Below are positions 1-8,700 of a stretch of DNA of 64,000 nucleotides, in pieces. Within the stretch, counting starts at the first letter, position 1. Every line of letters starts with the position of its first letter. The notes below the pieces were generated by a model. The model was not told where the DNA came from, searched no databases, and saw nothing but the letters and a program-made list of their open reading frames with translations. The position numbers and the translations under genes were made by a program. The stretch is from NCBI RefSeq assembly GCF_008728635.1, contig NZ_CP044285.1, positions 4,340,001 through 4,404,000 of the forward strand. The letters run 5' to 3'. This stretch comes from Hymenobacter baengnokdamensis (GTDB taxonomy: Bacteria > Bacteroidota > Bacteroidia > Cytophagales > Hymenobacteraceae).

Positions 1-138
1 CTCTTTCATCATCAGCAGTACCTTCTGCCGCACTTCCTCCGAAACCCGGCCCCGATTGTGCAAAACCCGGTCTACGGTTCCGACCGAAACGTTTGCTTTG
101 GCTGCTATATCCTTGAGGCGCACCGCAGTTTTACTCAT
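1..138 (-). CDS. LacI-family transcriptional regulator, N-terminal part (runs off the window)
   Basis: Only the first 46 codons are inside the window. They begin at an ATG (minus strand, 138) and read MSKTAVRLKDIAAKANVSVG, then TVDRVLHNRG and RVSEEVRQKV. This is the LacI-type DNA-binding helix-turn-helix with its hinge-proximal part (the family pattern is xxDIAxxAxVSxxTVSRVLN). The effector-binding periplasmic-binding-protein-like domain lies outside. The gene diverges from a nagB/permease/chitinase locus, so a role in sensing an amino sugar is a reasonable inference but is not shown. A -7 box and a perfect palindrome lie just upstream and suggest negative autoregulation. The family assignment is firm; the effector is unknown. 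Confidence 0.9.
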   Translation of the reverse strand, partial: MSKTAVRLKDIAAKANVSVGTVDRVLHNRGRVSEEVRQKVLLMMKE

Positions 139-146
139 GTGTATGC

Positions 147-156
147 TAAGCGCTTA
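147..156. promoter_or_regulatory. Candidate LacI-type operator in the regulator's own leader
   Basis: TAAGCGCTTA is a perfect 10-bp palindrome with the central CG step typical of LacI/GalR operators. It sits 9 bases upstream of the regulator's ATG and about 10-20 bases downstream of the start point predicted from the -7 box at 171-178, where a bound repressor would block transcription. No second exact copy was seen before nagB or susC, so this may be an autoregulatory site only. Confidence 0.5.
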
Positions 157-170
157 CTTGAAAAATTTAA

Positions 171-178
171 CAAAGTTA
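171..178 (-). promoter_or_regulatory. Bacteroidota -7 box for the LacI-family regulator
   Basis: Read on the minus strand this is TAACTTTG, a full match to the Bacteroidota -7 consensus TAnnTTTG. It lies 33 bases before the regulator's ATG. No clean TTTG box is visible 19-21 bases further upstream. Confidence 0.5.
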
Positions 179-607
179 TCACTTAGAGCGGCTTTGGAAC
201 AGGTAAATAGTAGTGCAAATTTTGTCGTTCGCATTCCCGCGCCACCGCAACGGGTGTGCATCGCGGACGCGAGCTGAACTATAAAGCCAGCGCTACCTAC
301 GCTGGCCATACTCTCCAAAAGTAGCAGCACGCCCGATAGCAATGCCAGAGCGGTTTGCAAGTGAGTGTACAGGTTGAAAGGGGCGGGCTATGAAACTGCT
401 TTAGCTGGCAACAGGGAGCGAGCCGAGCATTGGCAACCACTCCATCAGTGTTCCTTGACCATACCCGGCTGCCGGTTGCCAGCTTCCTTTTTTCAGTTGC
501 TACCAGCCAACTGCCGGAGCATAAAAGTAGTCTGGGCTACCAGCATACGTCGGAAAGGCTCTTGCATTAGTTATACACTTTCCTTTTTTCGGAATACGAG
601 AGAGCGC
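179..607. other. Intergenic stretch between divergent regulator and nagB, no gene seen
   Basis: This stretch holds only short, compositionally unconvincing open frames on both strands. It is the distal part of the divergent control region. I see no RNA gene, transposon remnant or strong hairpin in it. Confidence 0.5.
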
Positions 608-670
608 AAAAATATTTTTTTCGCGTGTGCGGGCACTCATAGAAAATATTTTTGCGTGTGCGCGCACATT
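608..670. promoter_or_regulatory. Paired regulatory elements upstream of nagB
   Basis: Two related elements lie in tandem, about 35 bases apart. The distal copy (608-637) has an A/T tract followed by CGTGTGCGGGCACT. The proximal copy (643-670) has AAAATATTTTTGCGTGTGCG, which runs into the perfect palindrome TGTGCGCGCACA (657-668). The same pair occurs upstream of susC (5261-5318), and in both places the proximal palindrome starts 29 bases before the -33 box when counted from GTGT. A position upstream of the promoter suits an activator. The binding protein is not known from the sequence. Confidence 0.65.
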
Positions 671-684
671 TTTTTATTCCAGGG

Positions 685-716
685 TTTGCTTTGCTTAGGC
701 CAGGTGCTTAAGTTTG
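685..716 (+). promoter_or_regulatory. nagB promoter (-33 TTTG, -7 TAAGTTTG)
   Basis: TTTG at 685-688 and TAAGTTTG at 709-716 are separated by 20 bases, matching the Bacteroidota sigma-ABfr consensus TTTG-N19-20-TAnnTTTG. Transcription should start near 722, leaving a leader of about 145 nucleotides before nagB. It lies just downstream of the paired operator elements. Confidence 0.65.
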
Positions 717-867
717 GGCAGAATTAGTTGTATCTGCTACGAAAAATCCTATTATCAGTCTCTGCTGCAAGATTCTTATGCCAGCCCTGCGGCCGTTGTA
801 AGCGGCTTGCGTCGGCCGCCTCACTCTGCTTACCCCAACTCTCATTTTTTACATTTTAAAATTTGAC

Positions 868-2784
868 ATGGAAGTTCTTAACTATCCCGAGACTACGTTT
901 GAGAAGCTTCCGGTAGTCATTTTCGAGCACGCGGCGCAGGGAGCTATCCGTATTGCCCAGGAGATTGCGGGCATTATCCGTCACAAGCAGCAGAAAGGCA
1001 AAAAAGCCGTGCTGGGCCTGGCCACCGGCTCGTCGCCCATTGGGGTGTACCAGGAGCTGATTCGCCTGCACCAGCAGGAAGGCCTCAGCTTTGCGAACGT
1101 CGTCACGTTTAACCTCGACGAGTACTATCCCATGCAGCCCGACGAGCTGCAGAGCTACGTCTATTTCATGCACGAGCAGCTGTTCGACCATGTCGACATT
1201 TTGCCCGAAAACATTCACATTCCCGATGGCACGCTGGCCATAGAGCAGGTAAAAGAATACTGCCAGGCGTACGAGCAGCAGATTAAGGACTGCGGAGGGC
1301 TGGATTTGCAGCTGCTTGGCATAGGCCGCACCGGGCACATTGGCTTCAACGAGCCGGGCTCGGCCAGTACCTCGGTTACGCGCCTGGTAAAGCTCGACCC
1401 GCTGACGATTACGGACGCGGCAAAAGACTTTATTAAGGAAGAGTTTGTGCCGCTCCGGGCCCTGACCATGGGCGTGGGCACTATCATGAAGGCCCGCCGG
1501 ATTATCCTCATGGCGTGGGGTGAAAGCAAGGCCCGCATTTTGCAGCAAACTGTGGAGGGACGGATTTCGGATGAGGTGCCCGCTTCCTTTTTGCAAAACC
1601 ATCCGAATGTGAGCGTGGTAGTAGACCAGTGGGCGGCCCTGGAGCTGACTCGCATTAAAACGCCGTGGCTGGTGGGCATGTGCTCGTGGGACGACAACCT
1701 GATTCGGCGGGCCGTCATCTGGCTGAGCTTAAAAATGCAGAAGCCCATTCTGAAGCTTACCGATGAAGACTACAAAGACGGTAGCCTGAGCGACTTGCTG
1801 GTGGAGGCCGGCAATGCGTATAATCTTAACATAAAGGTATTTAACGCCATTCAGCATACAATTACGGGTTGGCCGGGCGGCAAGCCCAACTCAAACGATG
1901 CGCAGCGCCCCGAGCGGGCAGTGCCCGCGAGTAAGCGCTCGCTCGTTTTCAGCCCGCACCCCGACGACGACGTGATTTCCATGGGCGGTACGCTGCTGCG
2001 CCTGGTAGACCAGGGGCACGAGGTGCACGTGGCTTACCAGACCTCGGGCAACCTAGCGGTATTTGACGACGACGCGCGGCGCTTTGCCGACTTCGCCCTT
2101 GACTTTGCCGAAAAGCAGCAGCTAGGCGTAGCGCAAATGCGCCAGGAACACGCAGCGGTAGTGGAGTTTCTGAAGCACAAAAAGCTCGGCGAAGAAGACA
2201 GCCTGCTGGTACAGGATATTAAGGCGCTTATTCGTAAAGGCGAGGCTATGGCGGCCTGCCGCTTTTGCGGAGTGCAGGAGCAGCATATCCATTTTATGAA
2301 TATGCCCTTTTACGAAACCGGCCAGGTAAAAAAGAAGCCGCTTGGCGAAGCCGATATCGAGGAAACCATTGCTATTCTACAGCAAATCAGGCCGCACCAG
2401 ATTTTTGCGGCCGGCGACCTGCGCGACCCGCACGGTACGCACCGCATTTGCCTGGATGCTATTTTTGCGGCACTTGCTCGCCTCAAAGGTCAGGAAGAAT
2501 GGGTGGAGGACTGCTACCTGTGGCTGTACCGAGGCGCCTGGCAGGAGTGGGACGTGCAGGAGATTGAGATGGCAGTGCCCATCAGCCCCGAAGAGCTGCT
2601 GCGGAAGCGAAAAGCTATTTTCAAGCATCAGTCGCAGAAAGACAGCGCCGTATTTCCGGGCAACGACAAGCGCGAGTTCTGGCAGCGCTCCGAAGACCGC
2701 AACCACGCAACAGCAAAGCTTTACGATAAGCTAGGACTAGCTGAATACGAGGCTATTGAAGCCTTTGTGAGGTATCGCTTTTAA
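868..2784 (+). CDS. nagB: Glucosamine-6-phosphate deaminase fused to a PIG-L/LmbE-type deacetylase
   Basis: The 638-residue protein has two parts. Residues about 15-270 are a NagB sugar-phosphate isomerase fold (GLATGSSP at 50-57, FNLDEYY at 81-87, GIGRTGHIGFNEP at 151-163), which converts glucosamine-6-phosphate to fructose-6-phosphate and ammonia. Residues about 356-600 are a PIG-L/LmbE zinc deacetylase with HPDDD (364-368) and PHGTHR (521-526). E. coli NagB has only the first part (about 266 residues); long NagB-LmbE fusions are common in Bacteroidota. At the position of E. coli Asp141 this protein has Thr155, while His157 and Glu162 are kept. The fusion could deacetylate and deaminate an amino-sugar phosphate in one polypeptide, but that substrate order is inference. 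It is first in the chitin/GlcNAc locus and has its own promoter. Confidence 0.9.
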   Translation: MEVLNYPETTFEKLPVVIFEHAAQGAIRIAQEIAGIIRHKQQKGKKAVLGLATGSSPIGVYQELIRLHQQEGLSFANVVTFNLDEYYPMQPDELQSYVYFMHEQLFDHVDILPENIHIPDGTLAIEQVKEYCQAYEQQIKDCGGLDLQLLGIGRTGHIGFNEPGSASTSVTRLVKLDPLTITDAAKDFIKEEFVPLRALTMGVGTIMKARRIILMAWGESKARILQQTVEGRISDEVPASFLQNHPNVSVVVDQWAALELTRIKTPWLVGMCSWDDNLIRRAVIWLSLKMQKPILKLTDEDYKDGSLSDLLVEAGNAYNLNIKVFNAIQHTITGWPGGKPNSNDAQRPERAVPASKRSLVFSPHPDDDVISMGGTLLRLVDQGHEVHVAYQTSGNLAVFDDDARRFADFALDFAEKQQLGVAQMRQEHAAVVEFLKHKKLGEEDSLLVQDIKALIRKGEAMAACRFCGVQEQHIHFMNMPFYETGQVKKKPLGEADIEETIAILQQIRPHQIFAAGDLRDPHGTHRICLDAIFAALARLKGQEEWVEDCYLWLYRGAWQEWDVQEIEMAVPISPEELLRKRKAIFKHQSQKDSAVFPGNDKREFWQRSEDRNHATAKLYDKLGLAEYEAIEAFVRYRF

Positions 2785-2888
2785 CTACTATCCTCCGCTG
2801 TACGGGTGTACGAGCAGCCCAGCGCCCGACTCCTACCCCTGACTGCTTTTTCCGGATACTATACCTCACTTATCTGCTTATCTGCTCA

Positions 2889-4175
2889 ATGGAAAGCTCC
2901 CGCAGGCACGTCGTTCCCCCTTTGGTTATTATTGGTGCGCTGTTTTTCATTTTCGGGTTTATCACCTGGCTCAACGGAACGCTGATTCCCTTTTTAAAGA
3001 TAGCTTGTGAGCTAACGTATTCGCAGGCGCTACTGGTGACGTTTGCCTTTTACATTGCCTACGTTTTCTTTGCGCTTCCTGCTTCGCTGCTGCTGAAAAG
3101 AACCGGGTTTAAAAATGGCATGGCCCTGGGCCTGGTCGTTATGGCGGTGGGAACGGCCGTATTTGTGCCCGCGGCGCAGGCCCGCTCCTTTAGCCTGTTT
3201 CTGGCCGGGTTGTTTGTACAAGGCGCGGGCCTGGCCCTGCTGCAAACGGCCTCCAACCCCTACGCCAGTATTCTGGGGCCGCTGGAGAGTGCGGCCCGTC
3301 GTATCAGCATCATGGGTATCTGCAGCAAAATAGCGGGTGCCCTGAGTCCGGTTATTATTGGCGCGGTAGTGCTGAAAGGCTCGGCCCAGCTGGAAAGCCA
3401 GCTGGCCGGCCCCCTGGCGGCAGCTCAAAAACAAGCTCTGTTGCAACAGCTGGCGCACCGGGTTATCGGGCCCTACCTGCTGATGACGGGCGGACTGCTC
3501 GTTTTGGCCGTGCTTATCAAGCTGTCGGGCCTGCCCGAAATAGGGTCTACCCCGCCGGCTGCAAGTGCCCTGCCACACCAGTCGGCTAAAAGCATCTGGC
3601 AATTTCCACATTTATGGCTGGGGGTGCTAGCCCTGTTTTGCTACGTGGGGGTCGAGGTCATTGCCGGCGACACCATCATTCAGTATGGCCGGTCGCAGGG
3701 AATCAGCCTCGATATTGCCCGCAACTTCACGTCTTGTACGCTGGTGGCCATGCTGGTAGGGTACCTTATCGGGGTAGCTACCATTCCCAGGCGGCTAAGC
3801 CAGCAAGCGGCGCTTCGCATCTGCGCGGTGGTAGGCATCTGCTTCACCATCGGCGCATTATTCACCCAGGGGTATATATCTGTTTTTTGCATTGCCATGC
3901 TGGGGCTCGCCAACTCGCTGATGTGGCCGGCCATCTTCCCACTCAGTATCCGTGGGCTGGGCAGCCTTACGGAGCAGGGCTCGGCCTTGCTGATAATGGG
4001 CATTGGAGGTGGCGCGGTACTGCCCTACCTGTATGGCAAAACCAGCGAAGTGCTGGGCCTGCAGCATGCCTATTTAATACTGCTTCCGTGCTACCTCTAC
4101 ATCCTGTTTTTTGCGCTGAAAGGCCATGCCAGCCAGGGTAAGGCCAGGATAACGTATGCTATTCCAACCATTTAG
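2889..4175 (+). CDS. nagP: MFS sugar permease, FucP/GluP/NagP type (likely N-acetylglucosamine uptake)
   Basis: This is a 428-residue, strongly hydrophobic protein with about 12 membrane segments. It opens with the family motif FGFITWLNGTLIPFLKIACE (residues 23-42) and the conserved QTASNPY stretch of the fucose/glucose/galactose:H+ symporter family. NagP members of this family carry GlcNAc across the inner membrane. Its place between the NagB fusion and a chitinase supports GlcNAc or a chito-oligosaccharide monomer as substrate; sequence alone does not separate GlcNAc from glucose or galactose. It starts at ATG 2889, 104 bases after nagB, and is followed after 15 bases by the GH18 gene, so the three genes are probably one operon. 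Confidence 0.8.
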   Translation: MESSRRHVVPPLVIIGALFFIFGFITWLNGTLIPFLKIACELTYSQALLVTFAFYIAYVFFALPASLLLKRTGFKNGMALGLVVMAVGTAVFVPAAQARSFSLFLAGLFVQGAGLALLQTASNPYASILGPLESAARRISIMGICSKIAGALSPVIIGAVVLKGSAQLESQLAGPLAAAQKQALLQQLAHRVIGPYLLMTGGLLVLAVLIKLSGLPEIGSTPPAASALPHQSAKSIWQFPHLWLGVLALFCYVGVEVIAGDTIIQYGRSQGISLDIARNFTSCTLVAMLVGYLIGVATIPRRLSQQAALRICAVVGICFTIGALFTQGYISVFCIAMLGLANSLMWPAIFPLSIRGLGSLTEQGSALLIMGIGGGAVLPYLYGKTSEVLGLQHAYLILLPCYLYILFFALKGHASQGKARITYAIPTI

Positions 4176-4190
4176 CCCACCCTATTATCT

Positions 4191-5126
4191 ATGAAAGCCA
4201 GCCAGTTAGCTCAGGTAATTTTGGTGGCGCTGCTGCTGGCCCCGGCGGCGGGCCGGGCCCAGTTTCGGGTGGTAGGCTACGTGCCGTCGTGGCACGGCAG
4301 CATAACCAACGCCCAGCTTGCCCAGCTCACCCACGTTAACTATGCCTTTTTGCAGCCTACCGCCACCGGCGGCCTGCACCCCATTGATAATCCTGCAAAG
4401 CTGCGGCAATTGGTAGCGGCCGCCCATGCTGCCCACGTCCGGGCCCTGGTATCGGTAGGCGGCTGGCACGACGGCGACCACAGCGCCTTTGACGCTATCG
4501 GGGCCAGTGCCCAGTACACCCGCGCGTTCGTCGCCAACCTGCTGCATTTTGCTGACGACTACCAGCTCGACGGGATAGATATTGATTGGGAATATCCGGA
4601 TACCTGCACGGCTCCCGGCTACGCGGCCCTTTTACAGCAGCTCGCCGCCCGGCTGCACAGCCAGGGCAAGCTCCTGACTGCCGCGGTGGCCGGCGGGGCC
4701 TGGGGCGGGCCGGGCATCGAGCGCGGCGTATTCGAAAGCGTTGATTTTCTGAATATTATGGCCTACGATGGCCCGCACCCGATGCATGCCACTTACGCCT
4801 CGGCGGTTCAAACGCTGGCCTACTGGAAGCTGCGCGGCTTACCAGCCAGCAAAGCCGTGCTCGGAGTGCCGTTTTACGCCCAGCCCGGCGGCATACCCTA
4901 TGCCAGCCTCCTGGCGCAGGGGGCCGACCCAAATGCTGATAGCTTTAAGAACCTGGGCTATAATGGTCTGGCCACTATAGCGAGCAAAACCACCCTTGCG
5001 CTCGACCAAGCCAGCGGTATTATGATTTGGGAATTGACGCAGGATGCGGCCGGGGCCAGCTCGCTGCTGGCCGCTATCAGCCGGCTGGTAGCGCAGCACG
5101 CCCAGGCACCTGCGGTCGGGCGCTGA
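4191..5126 (+). CDS. Secreted GH18 chitinase / endo-N-acetylglucosaminidase
   Basis: A signal peptide (hydrophobic core about residues 6-19, ending GRAQ) is followed by a single GH18 barrel. The catalytic DxxDxDxE motif is LDGIDIDWEYP, giving Asp127, Asp130, Asp132 and the acid Glu134. SVGGW (88-92) and MAYD (190-193) are the other GH18 landmarks. At 311 residues it is a bare catalytic domain with no visible chitin-binding or T9SS C-terminal sorting domain, so it is probably periplasmic. GH18 enzymes hydrolyse beta-1,4 GlcNAc linkages by substrate-assisted catalysis. Context (NagB, permease, SusCD, GH20) supports chito-oligosaccharide cleavage; endo-beta-N-acetylglucosaminidase action on glycans is the alternative. 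Confidence 0.9.
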   Translation: MKASQLAQVILVALLLAPAAGRAQFRVVGYVPSWHGSITNAQLAQLTHVNYAFLQPTATGGLHPIDNPAKLRQLVAAAHAAHVRALVSVGGWHDGDHSAFDAIGASAQYTRAFVANLLHFADDYQLDGIDIDWEYPDTCTAPGYAALLQQLAARLHSQGKLLTAAVAGGAWGGPGIERGVFESVDFLNIMAYDGPHPMHATYASAVQTLAYWKLRGLPASKAVLGVPFYAQPGGIPYASLLAQGADPNADSFKNLGYNGLATIASKTTLALDQASGIMIWELTQDAAGASSLLAAISRLVAQHAQAPAVGR

Positions 5127-5260
5127 CGGGCCACGTGCCGCTCTAACCCACGCCCTCCGAAAGTACGCGGCCTGCTTTATCCCTGCGGCTTGCGCCCCAG
5201 CATAATTACAAATTGTGCTGCCCGCTTCTCTATCGGGCAGAGGCAAACAAGGCAGAAAAG

Positions 5261-5318
5261 AAATATTTATGCGTGGGCGGGCACTTTAAACAAATATTTT
5301 TGCGTGTGCGCACACATT
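5261..5318. promoter_or_regulatory. Paired regulatory elements upstream of susC, same as those before nagB
   Basis: The distal copy (5261-5285) reads AAATATTTATGCGTGGGCGG then GCACT. The proximal copy (5292-5318) reads AAATATTTTTGCGTGTGCGC and contains the perfect 12-bp palindrome GTGTGCGCACAC (5304-5315). Spacing to the -33 box is the same as at nagB. The duplication of element, order and distance across two promoters 4.6 kb apart is the main evidence that this is a regulatory module. Confidence 0.65.
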
Positions 5319-5332
5319 TTTTTCATCATCTC

Positions 5333-5364
5333 CTTGTTTTGCTTAAGTTAAGCAGTTATGTTTG
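5333..5364 (+). promoter_or_regulatory. susC promoter (-33 CTTG, -7 TATGTTTG)
   Basis: TATGTTTG at 5357-5364 matches TAnnTTTG exactly. CTTG at 5333-5336 is 20 bases upstream. The predicted start near 5370 leaves an unusually long leader of about 405 nucleotides before the SusC ATG. Confidence 0.6.
5341..5353. promoter_or_regulatory. Palindrome inside the susC promoter spacer
   Basis: GCTTAAGTTAAGC has perfect 6-bp arms (GCTTAA/TTAAGC) around one central base and lies between the -33 and -7 boxes, where a bound protein would exclude RNA polymerase. The nagB promoter has no equal palindrome here, so this would be susC-specific. Confidence 0.35.
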
Positions 5365-5778
5365 AGGCAGATTATTTAGTAATAGTTCAAAAAGTCGCAT
5401 CTGACCAGCAGTAAGCTGCCCGCTGGGATAAGACTGGTAAGGCAACCCACTGCTGGCCGACGCGCTGCTCTAAAGCAGGCTCTCCGGCCAATTTTATTGA
5501 ACGTGCGTCCTCAGGCGAACGCATAGCGACGGGGCCAGCACTACCAGGCAATGCCTACTTTATACAAGTAAAAGATATTTCCTTTATAAGAATATCTTAA
5601 AGACCAGGCCGGCTATTGCTACCTGTCTTTTGCCTCCCTGGTTCCGGCCAGGCCTTACCGGACCTTTTCGGCCGGCTTCAGACTACCTGGCTGCTAGCCG
5701 TGGCCCAAGTCTTTCCACATTCTGCTTTTGACCTTGCTGCGCCCTCTTTTCCCATCACTAAACAATCTCCCGGACCCT
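5365..5778 (+). other. Long untranslated leader of susC, no gene seen
   Basis: About 400 bases without a convincing reading frame. A small hairpin (AAGATATT at 5572-5579 pairing with AATATCTT at 5591-5598) is the clearest structure. Long leaders before susC genes in Bacteroidota are often targets of antisense or post-transcriptional control; nothing here identifies which applies. Confidence 0.4.
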
Positions 5779-8700
5779 ATGAAAAAGATTACCTGGCTTA
5801 CTTTTTTACTGCTTTTGGGCCTGCAAGGCCTGGTGCAGGCTCAAACAAGGACAGTATCCGGCAAAGTGACCGATGTTAAGGGCGCAGGCATACCGGGGGT
5901 TACCATTATTGTGCGCGGCACCCACCAGGGCATTAGCTCCAATGGGGAGGGCAGCTTCTCTATTGCCGTGCCCGATACGGCAACGTTGGTTTTTTCGTCG
6001 GTCGGCTACGATTCCCAGACTGTCCACGTTCTGGCCCAGAACGTACTTACTATAACGCTCAAAGAGAACGCTCAGGCGCTGAATGAAGTCGTCGTAACTG
6101 CCCTGAACGTAACGCGCGAACGAAAAACCCTCGGCTATTCGGTAACCGAAATAAAAGGCGAGTCGCTGACCCAGGCACGGGAAACGAACATAACCAACTC
6201 GCTGGTAGGCAAGGTAGCCGGCCTCAACGTCAACTCCACGGCGGGCGGGCCGGGCTCGTCGAGCAACGTTATCATCCGGGGGGTGTCGAGTCTTAACCAG
6301 ACCAACCAGCCGCTGTATGTTATCAACGGCGTGCCCGTGGAAAGTCAGCCCAGCACGGCGAATAGCGGCTCGCAATACGATAACTCGCCGGACCTGGGCG
6401 ACCCTATTTCCAACATCAATCCTGACGACATCGAAACCATCTCGGTGTTGAAAGGGGCCGCGGCCTCGGCCCTGTACGGCTACCGGGCCAAGGCCGGCGT
6501 TATTCTGATAACGACCAAAAGTGCCCGGGGCAACGACGGTATTGAGCTCAACAGCAACTTTGTAGCTGAAAAAATATACAACCTTACCGACTGGCAGTAT
6601 GAGTACGGCCAGGGCGCTAACAATATGAAGCCCACGACGGCCGTCGGGGCCGCGCAGGTCGGCAACTCCAGCTGGGGCGGCAAGCTCGACGGCTCCAGCG
6701 TGGTGCAGTTTGACGGCACTTCGCGGCCCTACGTGGCTCAGAAAGACAACCTGCAAAACTTCTACCGCACGGGCAGCAGCCTTACCAATACCCTGGCCTT
6801 CAATAAGAGCTTCGACGGGGGCTCAATACGTTTTTCGGCCAGCGACCTCTCAAACCGAGCCGTAGTGCCCAACTCGGGCCTTGACCGGCAGACCTTCAAT
6901 TTTACGGGCACTTTCAACCCGTACAAGCACCTGAGCCTTGACGCGCGGGCCAACTACATTCTGGAGCAGGCCCACAACCGCCCCATCCTGGCCGACGGGG
7001 CCGGCAATGCCAACTTTAACGTCATCTTTCTGCCTACCAGCCTGGACGTGAGGACCCTGGCTCCGGGCACAAAACCCGATGGCACCGAGCTGGTGTACAA
7101 CACGGGCAACCCCTACAATACCAACCCCTACTTCGCGGCCCACAACTTCGTCAACAACACCACGCGCGAGCGCCTGCTTTCGAACGTAACCGCCCGCTAT
7201 ACTCTGGACAACGGCTTGTTTTTGCAGGGCCGGGTAGGCCGCGACAGTTACACCGACCGCTACACCAGCGTTACGCCGTCGGGGACGGGCTACCTGCCGG
7301 GCGGCAAAATTATCGAGCTTTCTACCGATTTTACCGACCTGAACGTGGACGGGCTGGTTGGCAAGTCGTTCAAGGTTGGTGACAGTTTCACCTTTACGCC
7401 CAACCTGGGGGCCAGCTACCGCCGCACCAGGTCGGAAACCCTCCAGAACATCGGCAACAACCTGGCCATCTTCGGGGTGAACTCGCTTAATAACGCGAAT
7501 GACAAATCGTCGCAGGTTTTCCCGAGCGACCAGGAAATTCAGTCCGTTTACGGCTCCCTGGACCTGTCTTACCGCGAATATTTGTTCGTCACGGCCACCA
7601 CCCGCCGCGACTGGTTCTCGACGCTGGCAACGCCGGGCCGGGACAACAACCTGGGTATTACGTACCCAGGGGTGAGCGCCTCGTTTGTGTTCTCTGAGCT
7701 TTGGAAACCGGATTTTCTGTCTTTCGGCAAAATTCGGGCGGGCTATTCGCGGGTCGGCCAGGCTACTATTCCTTACCAGACGCAGCTGAGCTACGCGCTG
7801 CTGCCCGTTACGCTCAACGGCCGCCCGCTGGGCACCCCCAGCAACGTCAACATCCCAAACAGCGACCTGCTGCCCTCCAGCGCTACCGAGCTTGAGGTAG
7901 GCACCGAGCTGGCCTTCGTGCAAAACCGGGTGCGCCTGGACCTGACCGTTTACAAGAAAAAATCGTCGAATGAGATTACGTTTGCCCCGGCTTCTATCAG
8001 CTCGGGCTACCAGGGCGCGGTGCTGAACGCGGGCGAGATGGAAAACAAAGGCGTGGAAATGCTGCTGACCGTGCTGCCGGTGAAAACGGCGGCCTTTACC
8101 TGGACCTCGTCGCTTAATGCCGCTTACAATAAAAACACCGTGCTCTCGCTGGCCGCCGGCCAAACGCAATCAGTGTATGCTACGTCGCGCTCGGGGGTAG
8201 GCTACATGGCGCAGATAGTGGGCAAGCCATTTGGGCAGGTAATGGCCTACGACAACAAGTATAATACCGATGGCAGCATTGCCACTACTACCAACGGCGT
8301 GCCCGCCCGCGGCGACCTGACCGCCTACGGCACGGCGTTTCACCCCCTGACCGGCGGCTGGAGCAACGACTTTACCATGGGCCACTTCAACCTGGGCGTG
8401 CTGATTGATGGAAAATTCGGGGGCAAGATTTTTTCGGCTACCGACTACTACGCCACTGTTTTTGGCCTGCGCAAGGAAACGCTGGTGAACCGTGAAGGCA
8501 CCTTCGGCACCGACAAGATTGACGCCGCGACTTACTACGGTACGCTGGCCAATAACGTGTCCAAAGACTTTGTGCAGGATGCCAGCTTTATCAAGCTGCG
8601 GCAGGTAACGCTGGGCTACTCCTTTCCCACCGCCATGTTTAACAACCACATTCAGCGCCTGACGCTGAGCCTAGTGGCCCGCAACCTGGCCTTTTTGATG

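Noticed and set aside
154-360. Small minus-strand open frame upstream of nagB
   Set aside because: It overlaps the regulator's leader, -7 box and palindrome and has no family resemblance or conserved-looking composition.
6850-8169. 439-codon open frame antisense to susC
   Set aside because: It lies wholly inside the SusC barrel-coding region and is explained by high-GC third positions of susC.
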